11,340 bases of DNA from an archaeon (lineage in GTDB: Archaea; Thermoproteota; Nitrososphaeria; Nitrososphaerales; CADDZS01), in NCBI GenBank assembly GCA_021792315.1, contig JAJYUX010000051.1:1-11340 (forward strand). The letters are read 5' to 3'. Every line of letters begins with the position of its first letter. The first letter of the stretch is position 1. The translations under genes were made by a program, and so were the position numbers. Below the pieces are notes generated by a model. That model saw nothing but the letters and a program-made list of their open reading frames with translations. It was not told the origin of the DNA and searched no databases. Positions 5,823-11,340 of this stretch are shown piece by piece.

Positions 5823-7253
5823 TCAGTCGAGGTTTCTTATAGTGGTAAATGCTTTGGCGTAGCGTTGAATATCTTCCTTTGTTCTGATCCTTGATACTTG
5901 ACCCATTATGAAACGCGGTCTCATGTAGAATTCTCGGTAGGCCCTTTTGCTGTATTCCCTTAGAACCTCGCGCGTGAGTGTTTTTGTAACATAAGGGAGC
6001 TCCTCGGCTGAGAACATTAGGTATTTGTCCCAAGTAACGTCCTCAGCAAGCTCCCCTCGCTCCCTTGCAATCTTGTAGAGTTCTGTGCCTGGAAGGGGAG
6101 TCGCGATGTGGAAAACCGCAACATCGAGATCCAGATTTTTCGCAAAGTTAATTGTCTGTTGCATTGTTTCCTCCGTCTCTCCCGGTAGTCCTAGCATGAA
6201 GAAAGCCCTAACTCGAAGACCATTTTCTCGCGAGAGTCTTACTCCCCTTCTCACCCAATCCATAGTCATACCTTTGTGTATACTCTTCAAAATCTCAGGA
6301 TTGCCACTTTCAACTCCATAATCGACTTGCCAGCAACCAGCCTGTCTCATCGCATAAAGAATCTCGTTTGTCATATTGGTTACACGTGCAACGCATGACC
6401 ACTCGATGTCTAATTTCCTTCTTCTTATTTCACTGCAGATCTGAATGACGCGAGGAGGAAGCAGGTTGAAAGTATCGTCCCAGAACCTGACTTCTCTTGC
6501 ACGGTGCTTCTGAACCAAGAGCTCGATCTCGTCTACCACATTAACAGCTCCTCTTGCGCGGTACGAATTTCCAAAAACCGCTCTATCACAGAAAATGCAA
6601 TGGTGAGGACATCCTCTGCTTGATATCAGAGTCCCGAGCGGTAGCCTCCTGTAAGATGATTGGCTTGGATGATATTCAGTCAGAGGAGGGAGACTCTCCC
6701 TATCCGGAAAAGGAAGTTCATCGAGATTCCTGATGTATTCTCTTCTCGGCGTAATTCTCAATTCCTTCGTCTGCCTGTCTCTGTATACAATTCCCTTCAC
6801 GTCCGAGAGGTCTTTTCCACTTTCTATCGTTTGGAGAAGCTCCAGTGATGTAATCTCTCCTTCACCCATCACACCGTAGTCAAAGGATGGATCGCTCAAC
6901 GTTTCCAAAGGAAGTGATGTTACGTGGGGGCCACCAACAATTATCGGAACTCCCAACTCAGCCTTTAGTTTCTGGGCAACCTTGGAGGTTTTGAGGTAGG
7001 ACGGCGTGACTGCGGAAATACCAATCAGATCTGGATGAAACGACTTCACTTCTGAAATGAGTCTTGGAATGCTCAGTCTCAAAGCTGCAGCATCAACAAG
7101 CTGGACAGATTGTCCCCCGCGCTTTAGATACGACGAAATATACGCGACTCCGAGCGGCTGTTGAAGACTTCCTGTTTGCGAAAGTTTCCCAAAGAAATCC
7201 TCTAGTGTTGAAGGAGGGCTTATGAGAGATATTCGCAAAGCGCCCTTCTCCAT
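5823..7253 (-). CDS. Cobalamin-binding radical SAM protein
   Basis: The 476-residue protein starts with a B12-binding Rossmann domain (about 7-145), seen as RISLISPP, QPLGVAYISSYLKRGG, DLIGISAVTPSY, IIVGGPHVTSLP and YGVMGEGE. It lacks the DxHxxG motif, as do most radical SAM proteins of this class. The radical SAM barrel follows with the cluster motif CPHHCIFC (Cys215, 219, 222), WDDTFNL, the VESGN strand (314-318) and FFMLGLPGET. Family members do methylations, cyclisations and C-C bond formation on unreactive carbons. The archaeal GDGT ring synthases GrsA/GrsB belong to this broad class. The ATG at 7253 is 1 nt past the stop of the Tes-like gene, so translation is likely coupled. An in-frame GTG at 7301 lies inside the upstream gene and is less likely. 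Substrate unknown; a lipid role is inferred from the neighbour. Confidence 0.88.
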   Translation of the reverse strand: MEKGALRISLISPPSTLEDFFGKLSQTGSLQQPLGVAYISSYLKRGGQSVQLVDAAALRLSIPRLISEVKSFHPDLIGISAVTPSYLKTSKVAQKLKAELGVPIIVGGPHVTSLPLETLSDPSFDYGVMGEGEITSLELLQTIESGKDLSDVKGIVYRDRQTKELRITPRREYIRNLDELPFPDRESLPPLTEYHPSQSSYRRLPLGTLISSRGCPHHCIFCDRAVFGNSYRARGAVNVVDEIELLVQKHRAREVRFWDDTFNLLPPRVIQICSEIRRRKLDIEWSCVARVTNMTNEILYAMRQAGCWQVDYGVESGNPEILKSIHKGMTMDWVRRGVRLSRENGLRVRAFFMLGLPGETEETMQQTINFAKNLDLDVAVFHIATPLPGTELYKIARERGELAEDVTWDKYLMFSAEELPYVTKTLTREVLREYSKRAYREFYMRPRFIMGQVSRIRTKEDIQRYAKAFTTIRNLD

Positions 7254-7254
7254 A

Positions 7255-8670
7255 TCACAATGTTGATAGTTGCTTTCCTCTGTAGAGATTATTGTACGCA
7301 CAGAAAGGTATCAGTTTGTCACCTTCTGCTACGTGAATACAACATTTCTTTATCCGCTGCGTGTCAAAGCTCCAGACATCTTGGAATGCGTGGACTTGCA
7401 CAGTCATTACGTCATTTGCAGGTTTTATCTTCGGAGAGAGGACTCCGATGTTCTTGATGACTCTCTCAGAGCCAGGAATTGCCGACATTGACCACAGTTT
7501 GTCTATCGCTTGGGAAATCCAATCGCAACCCTCTGGTCCGCAGGTGACTTTGTCGCCGTAGACATCAAGGTAAGCTTTGATGTCGACATAGTCAGTAATC
7601 GGATAGAGTCTTTTCCCGTCGTTAAAGGCGTAGGTCATCGTACTGCACCTGTTATCTGGGCATGGAACTGGGATAAAGTCGGAAACTACAAGCTCTCCAT
7701 TTGTCTGAATCTCTATTTGCTTGAGAACATCAGGTATCGTGAGCCTTTCCGTATAGTTCAAGAACTCCTTTGGATATCTTCCGACGAATGCTATTGGTGC
7801 AAAATTCACCCCGTCCACATGTTTCTTCTTACCAAATTCAATTATGCCGCCAATCTGATCTACATTTATTCCTGGAACTAGCGTTGCAGAAATTGTCACT
7901 GAGAGACCTGCGTTTATTGCCGCATCTACCGCCTTCACCTTTGTCTTGAACAGTGGGACGCCTCTAGTCTTCATGAAAACATCGTCGTTCAATCCATCCA
8001 GTGATAGAGCGACTTCGGTAAGTCCAGCGGCTGCAAGATCGACGAGAATCTGCGGCCTTCTTGAAACTTTTATCCCGTTGGTCGAAAGAGTGATGTCGTT
8101 AAAGCCCATTGAGTGTGCCATCGAAATTATCTGGGGTAGATCTTTTCTTGTCGTTGCTTCACCACCGGTGATGTTAATCGCCGGGGGTGAAACCTCAGAT
8201 TTGAGAAGGAGCTCGAGCATCCGCTTGATTTCCTCCATTGTGGGGATCTTCTCGGGCCCGTTATTTGCATCCATATAACAAACGGGACAGTTTAGGTTGC
8301 AACGATTCGTGGTTTCGATCATCGCAAGGCATGTGTGTTGAAGATGCTCAGAACATATGCCGCAATCAAGTGGACAGTTTCCCGTAGACGTCGCCAAGAA
8401 ATTCTTGATTAAATGCAATTTCCCCGGAATGTTGTAAGAGAATGATTCTTCGTAAAGGCTAGAATCACCAGAAATCAGTGAAACAGTTTTTCCGTGCTGT
8501 GAACACATCTTTTCCATGAAGACTTTGCCATCGGAGTAGTATATGAGTGCCGGAATAACCGTCTTGCAACTCGGGCAGAGACTTGTAGTCAATGTGTTAG
8601 AGTGAGATATACTCTTGGTTTCTGCCTTCGTAATTGGAACAGCTGTTTCTACAGTCATGATTACATCCAT
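7255..8670 (-). CDS. Tes-like (MJ0619 family) radical SAM protein
   Basis: This 471-residue, cysteine-rich enzyme has the layout of archaeal tetraether lipid synthase Tes, which joins two archaeol chains into a GDGT. Seen: a rubredoxin-like N-terminus (CPSC at 32-35, CSQHG at 56-60), an auxiliary cluster motif CPLDCGIC (99-106) with C114, the radical SAM motif CNLNCPVC (Cys124, 128, 131), ITGGEATTRKDLP (167-179), LSTNGI (195-200), and further Cys at 337, 342, 377, 382. The C-terminal block KKCCIHVAEGDKLIPFCAYN (441-460) is typical of the family. Size fits (MJ0619 about 500 residues). The family also contains paralogs of unknown or different role, and MJ0619 was once assigned a pterin methylation, so Tes itself is not certain. 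A TATA-like box about 30 bp before the ATG at 8670 suggests a nearly leaderless transcript; ATG 8658 is a possible alternative start. Confidence 0.87.
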   Translation of the reverse strand: MDVIMTVETAVPITKAETKSISHSNTLTTSLCPSCKTVIPALIYYSDGKVFMEKMCSQHGKTVSLISGDSSLYEESFSYNIPGKLHLIKNFLATSTGNCPLDCGICSEHLQHTCLAMIETTNRCNLNCPVCYMDANNGPEKIPTMEEIKRMLELLLKSEVSPPAINITGGEATTRKDLPQIISMAHSMGFNDITLSTNGIKVSRRPQILVDLAAAGLTEVALSLDGLNDDVFMKTRGVPLFKTKVKAVDAAINAGLSVTISATLVPGINVDQIGGIIEFGKKKHVDGVNFAPIAFVGRYPKEFLNYTERLTIPDVLKQIEIQTNGELVVSDFIPVPCPDNRCSTMTYAFNDGKRLYPITDYVDIKAYLDVYGDKVTCGPEGCDWISQAIDKLWSMSAIPGSERVIKNIGVLSPKIKPANDVMTVQVHAFQDVWSFDTQRIKKCCIHVAEGDKLIPFCAYNNLYRGKQLSTL

Positions 8671-8770
8671 ACGCTTCTTAATCAGAGGTCTAATGCGGTT
8701 AATTAAGAGGCAGTACGATTCTCAGAGCTGGGAATGGTCGCTTCCTTCTTAACCTCTGTACATACATTTC
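8671..8770. promoter_or_regulatory. Divergent promoter region of the Tes-like and AhpD-like genes
   Basis: The 100-base gap contains TTAATTAA (8698-8705), well placed as the TATA box of the minus-strand Tes-like gene (expected start near 8676). For the plus-strand gene I see only a poor candidate, TCTTAACC around 8747-8754, about 20 bp before the ATG, and no SD. Any regulator bound here could control both genes. Confidence 0.4.
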
Positions 8771-9601
8771 ATGATGAAAATGACCCTACAACAAGAAGCG
8801 ATTGATGAAAAATTGATTACGGAAAAATTAGCGAAGACTGAGCTTCCCACTCCGGGCTACTTTTCCGCCAAAGGATTGCTCCACGATCCTGACTGGGTCG
8901 ATTCTTACCTTTCGATTGTACTTCAGTGGCCGAAGTCGTGTACTATTTCGGTCGAGGATCGGCAACTCATCGGCCTTGCAAAATCGTTGGCTTTCATGTG
9001 GGAACCCGGAATCCTGAATCACACTGATCTTGCGCTGGAGACAGGCTTCAAGCCCGAACAGATTACCGAAACGTTGAAGGTTGTTGCTGCTGTTGTTGGT
9101 CTAGCGAATCTCGATAAAGCCGCGAAGGTCATTGGGACCAAGTCAAAGATTGATCGGAAACAACAAAAAGCTCTCGTCGGCGTGAAGAAATATTTCGGGA
9201 CTGTTCCCCAAGTTTTTATGCGGACTGTCGTGCTCGAGAATCTCGATTGGCTAGATGAGTTAACGTCAGTAACACGACCAGCGTACGACTCTTCGAATGA
9301 AATAATACTCCCGCGAGTGCGGGGTTTCGTTGCACTCGCTGCCGCATCAGTAATCGTGTGGGACGAGGGGATTTCTCTCTACGCTAAGGTCTGTCAACGA
9401 TATGGAGCAAAGAAAAGTGAAGTGAATGATGTGATAAAGTCCGTGTTCAAGACTTCAGTTTCCAACTCGATGGCGGCCGGATTCAGATCTCCCTGTCATA
9501 TTCCAACACTTGAAAAATATTCCACGATATTGAGTTCATACGTTGAAAAGGGAGCGCTGACAAGCCGTAAAGCTGACGCGCTGAGTTCTTCCTATTATTA
9601 G
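8771..9601 (+). CDS. Two-domain AhpD/CMD-like protein without catalytic cysteines
   Basis: The 276-residue helical protein looks like a duplicated AhpD/carboxymuconolactone decarboxylase (CMD) fold. Repeat one (about 64-117; LIGLAKSLAFMWEPGILNH, then LALETGFKPEQITETLKVVA) and repeat two (about 184-238; FVALAAASVIVWDEGISLY, then RYGAKKSEVNDVIKSVF) align. In AhpD-like proteins the first helix carries CxxC, with His four residues after the second Cys. Here both repeats have W-x-x-G instead (Trp77/Gly80 and Trp197/Gly200). His84 is kept in repeat one and is Tyr204 in repeat two. Thiol peroxidase chemistry is therefore unlikely, and the real role is unknown. It is divergent from the Tes-like gene and its stop overlaps that of the downstream minus-strand gene. 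The ATG at 8771 is followed by ATGs at 8774 and 8780; which is used is open. Confidence 0.72.
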   Translation: MMKMTLQQEAIDEKLITEKLAKTELPTPGYFSAKGLLHDPDWVDSYLSIVLQWPKSCTISVEDRQLIGLAKSLAFMWEPGILNHTDLALETGFKPEQITETLKVVAAVVGLANLDKAAKVIGTKSKIDRKQQKALVGVKKYFGTVPQVFMRTVVLENLDWLDELTSVTRPAYDSSNEIILPRVRGFVALAAASVIVWDEGISLYAKVCQRYGAKKSEVNDVIKSVFKTSVSNSMAAGFRSPCHIPTLEKYSTILSSYVEKGALTSRKADALSSSYY

Positions 9602-10284
9602 GGAAGCTTTGCACAGGTCATTTGCACAAAGTAATCTTGGGGGATTTGGTGCACTAGGAGTACCTTCTTAGCTAGCTTACCCACTTCCATTGCTTGCGCT
9701 TCTGTCATATGCCCGAATGCCTCTGCATATTTTTCCTGACCGTTTTCAAACGTAGATTCCAAAATTGCAATATCAGCACCCTTAGCCGCAGCGATCAACT
9801 CAGGAGTTGACATTGTATCGCCCGATACCACTACTCTGAATCCGTCGCTGTCGCGAATGCTGTATCCGATGCTATCGAAATCCACGTGTGCGGCTCTGAA
9901 CGGCGAGATCTCGAAGGAACCTACAACAGTCTTAGAACCACTTTCCACTTCCTTGAATTCCACTTTGAAAGGAATTTCCGAATACATCAAGGGCTTCTCG
10001 ATCAATTTGTCTATGTATTGTAACGGTTTCGGGACTAGAATGTAGAGCGGATCTGTTCGAGGAAGATGTTTCATGAAATGCAATAGTGAGAACAAACCCC
10101 CTGTATGATCTGCGTGTTCATGACTAATCAAAATCGCCTTCAAGGTTTCAAATTGAAAATGAATATTCGTCAGATCTCTCAGGGTACCGTCCCCTGCATC
10201 AACAAGAATGCTTGAAGCTTTGTGCGAGAGTAGTATCTGAGTTCCTATCGAAGACTTTGAAAAGAGTACGTTTGCATTAATCAA
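9598..10284 (-). CDS. Metallo-beta-lactamase fold hydrolase, RNase Z-like
   Basis: The 228-residue protein carries the full metal site of the RNase Z/ElaC-like branch: SHEHADH (54-60), His133 in AAHVDFDSIGY, Asp156 in SGDT, His192 in GHMT and His212 in LLVHQ. RNase Z trims tRNA 3' ends, but many short relatives have other or unknown substrates. It is shorter than canonical RNase Z (about 300): the N-terminal GTGSA-type strand-loop is abbreviated and no exosite arm is evident, so I leave the substrate open. The start is TTG at 10284; an in-frame TAG at 10308-10306 rules out much extension and there is no ATG. AGGAAG (10304-10299) is rather far for an SD. The stop overlaps the convergent gene's stop by 4 bases. 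Confidence 0.82.
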   Translation of the reverse strand: MINANVLFSKSSIGTQILLSHKASSILVDAGDGTLRDLTNIHFQFETLKAILISHEHADHTGGLFSLLHFMKHLPRTDPLYILVPKPLQYIDKLIEKPLMYSEIPFKVEFKEVESGSKTVVGSFEISPFRAAHVDFDSIGYSIRDSDGFRVVVSGDTMSTPELIAAAKGADIAILESTFENGQEKYAEAFGHMTEAQAMEVGKLAKKVLLVHQIPQDYFVQMTCAKLP

Positions 10285-10441
10285 GGCGCAATCTAGTTCT
10301 TCCTTCTATTCGATCAAGTAATTATCTTAGATGTCAATTCTCAGATCTGATAAACGATTTAGAAGAGAAAAGTAGCAGACATTCTCCGTTGAAAAATTCG
10401 TTAGAAAGTTGATTCGCAAAATCGAGAAACGTGTTGCTGGG

Positions 10442-10449
10442 TTAAATAA
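10442..10449 (+). promoter_or_regulatory. Distal TATA-like box of the molybdoenzyme gene
   Basis: TTAAATAA lies about 105 bp before the ATG at 10551. It would start transcription near 10472, inside the TGACC array, so bound regulator would block it. This spacing resembles that of the TATA-like box and TGACC site before mobA. Confidence 0.35.
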
Positions 10450-10462
10450 GATGAATGACTTC

Positions 10463-10525
10463 TTGACCTTTCATGACCGGTCATGACCGTTTTGACCGTT
10501 CATATTGGATATATCTACGGTCATG
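10463..10525 (+). promoter_or_regulatory. Phased TGACC operator array before the molybdoenzyme gene
   Basis: Plus-strand TGACC half-sites begin at 10464, 10474, 10484 and 10493, that is 10, 10 and 9 bp apart, about one helical turn. Inverted copies (GGTCA) lie at 10479 and 10519. The core contains the perfect palindromes CATGACCGGTCATG (10472-10485) and CGGTCATGACCG (10479-10490). The 15-mer at 10474-10488 is identical to 3143-3157, and 10460-10478 matches 3139-3157 with two mismatches. All copies are non-coding. I infer cooperative binding by a regulator shared with the mobA operon. Confidence 0.65.
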
Positions 10526-10532
10526 CATATAT
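10525..10532 (+). promoter_or_regulatory. Proximal TATA-like box of the molybdoenzyme gene
   Basis: GCATATAT ends about 18 bp before the ATG at 10551 and would give a nearly leaderless transcript. With this box the TGACC array sits just upstream, a position suited to activation or to exclusion of TBP/TFB. A further AT-rich box, GGATATATC, lies at 10507-10515. Confidence 0.4.
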
Positions 10533-10550
10533 CAGTCAGGTCGTTTAAGA

Positions 10551-11340
10551 ATGACAGAATCAGTTTCACGTAGAAACGTACTGAAATGGACCGGAGCTCT
10601 TGCAGCTGCCGGAGTCGTAGGAATTGGATTAGGCTTTGGTGGAGATTTGCTCATCAGACCGAACTCAACAACGACGGTAACCCAGAAAAGTACAGGTACT
10701 GTGACTCAAACGGGCACAGTTACGCAGACTGGCACTGTGACACAGACTGCCACGACAACTGTAACTCAACCAACCACTATAACAAATACCGTTACAGCAA
10801 CTACATCCACTCCTCAGGAGGTTCTTCTCACAAACTCATGGGACGCGGGACCTTTCTTGGCTCATGTCGTTAATGGTGTGTGGACAAAGAGCAGTCCACT
10901 GCAACCAAATATTCCTGGAGCTGATACTCTCTTCCTCCCTCGCAACAGAGTCATGTCCCCTGACAGAATAAGATACCCGATGCAACGCGTTGATTTCAGC
11001 ACATCTAACAGGAACACTCAGAATCGCGGCAAAAGTCAATACGTGCGAATCACATGGGATCAAGCTTTCACACTAGTAGCAAGCGAGATTTCGAGAGTGA
11101 AATCAACATACGGCAACTCAGCAATGATCCAGTCTAGCACTGGTCATAACTGGCCCTTGACGTTCAATTCAGGCGCCACTTGGCAATCGAGATTCTTCAA
11201 CCTTTTCGGCGGAGCCACAACCATGGTCGGAGACACAAGCGGAACTGGCGCAATCCCAGCCGGTAACATGACATTTGGAGACGGAGGTGGCTATGGTTCG
11301 CTAAGCACAAACCCCACGAACAACGCTTATGATGTTCTTG
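10551..11340 (+). CDS. Tat-exported molybdopterin oxidoreductase, TMAO/DMSO reductase type (3' end beyond window)
   Basis: Only the first 263 codons are visible. The N-terminus has a twin-arginine signal, SRRNVLKW (6-13), followed by a hydrophobic stretch (about 15-31) without a clear cleavage site, so it may stay as a membrane anchor. A Thr-rich stalk (about 40-87) links it to the enzyme domain. That domain starts EVLLTNSWDAGPFLAHVVNG (90-109), where TorA, DorA and BisC have LTxSHWG; there is no N-terminal Cys cluster motif, as in that Fe-S-free type. PDRIRYPMQRVDF, then VRITWDQAF and later ASEISRVKSTYG, also match the family. It should bind bis-MGD and act outside the membrane on an S- or N-oxide or similar substrate, which is not determined. 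It connects mobA/moeA (cofactor) and tatA (export). Start: ATG with TATA-like box and weak AGGT upstream. Confidence 0.88.
   Translation, partial: MTESVSRRNVLKWTGALAAAGVVGIGLGFGGDLLIRPNSTTTVTQKSTGTVTQTGTVTQTGTVTQTATTTVTQPTTITNTVTATTSTPQEVLLTNSWDAGPFLAHVVNGVWTKSSPLQPNIPGADTLFLPRNRVMSPDRIRYPMQRVDFSTSNRNTQNRGKSQYVRITWDQAFTLVASEISRVKSTYGNSAMIQSSTGHNWPLTFNSGATWQSRFFNLFGGATTMVGDTSGTGAIPAGNMTFGDGGGYGSLSTNPTNNAYDVL
10668..10811 (+). repeat. Thr-rich stalk repeat (TVTQT type) in the molybdoenzyme
   Basis: About 48 codons, nearly all Thr with Val, Gln, Gly, Ser, Pro. Three six-residue units of the form TGTVTQ are followed by looser TTTVTQP and TITNTVTAT units. Synonymous third-base differences between units argue against a very recent DNA duplication and for selection on the protein. 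Such stalks are common in archaeal surface-anchored proteins and are often O-glycosylated; that part is inference. Confidence 0.75.

Larger units (their letters stand above)
10285..10550. other. Promoter region between the RNase Z-like and molybdoenzyme genes
   Basis: This 266-base gap has no supported gene. AT-rich stretches on the left (for example GATAATTA on the minus strand, 10328-10321) could serve the RNase Z-like gene. On the right lie two plus-strand TATA-like boxes with the TGACC array between them. Confidence 0.5.

Noticed and set aside
7510..7881. 123-codon plus-strand frame
   Set aside because: Antisense to the Tes-like gene, which has strong motifs throughout this stretch; no independent evidence.
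10586..10873. 95-codon plus-strand frame rich in Asn, His, Tyr and Asp
   Set aside because: Out-of-frame reading of the Thr-rich stalk repeats; the correct frame starts at 10551 and carries a Tat signal and reductase motifs.

Overview
The window looks archaeal, most likely from the TACK/Thermoproteota side (Nitrososphaeria or Bathyarchaeia-like). The evidence is a PhoU protein with an AbrB-type N-terminus, a Mrp ATPase fused to a DUF59 domain, a radical SAM protein of the tetraether lipid synthase (Tes) family, TATA-like boxes about 25 bp before starts, T-run terminators, several TTG starts, and a Thr-rich stalk of TVTQT type on a Tat-exported enzyme. The lineage is inferred from gene content only. 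I see no mobile element, CRISPR array, tRNA or rRNA.

Positions 1-3760, minus strand: tatA lies upstream of a tight cluster mobA > AbrB-PhoU regulator > moeA. MobA and MoeA act late in molybdenum cofactor (Moco) synthesis. The regulator start overlaps the mobA stop, and moeA follows 10 nt after the regulator stop. moeA runs off the left edge. Two gaps of over 300 bases (3055-3406 and 3758-4088) hold promoters, an operator-like site, a terminator and a weak small-RNA candidate.

Positions 4089-5749: mrp (Fe-S carrier ATPase, +) converges on trmO (tRNA t6A methyltransferase, -).

Positions 5823-8670, minus strand: a Tes-like radical SAM gene is followed 1 nt later by a cobalamin-binding radical SAM gene, with trmO 73 nt further downstream. 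The pair may modify archaeal lipids, but the substrate is not shown by the sequence.

Positions 8671-10284: a divergent promoter gap, then a two-domain AhpD/CMD-like protein lacking the catalytic cysteines (+), whose stop overlaps that of a metallo-beta-lactamase/RNase Z-like protein (-).

Positions 10285-11340: a promoter region with a 10-bp-phased array of TGACC half-sites precedes a Tat-exported DMSO/TMAO-reductase-type molybdoenzyme that runs off the right edge. A 19-nt stretch of this array matches, with two mismatches, a site upstream of the mobA operon 7.3 kb away. The main hypothesis from the window is therefore a molybdenum regulon: one operator type controlling cofactor assembly (mobA, moeA), an embedded AbrB-PhoU regulator, and an exported molybdoenzyme, with the Tat pore gene next door.
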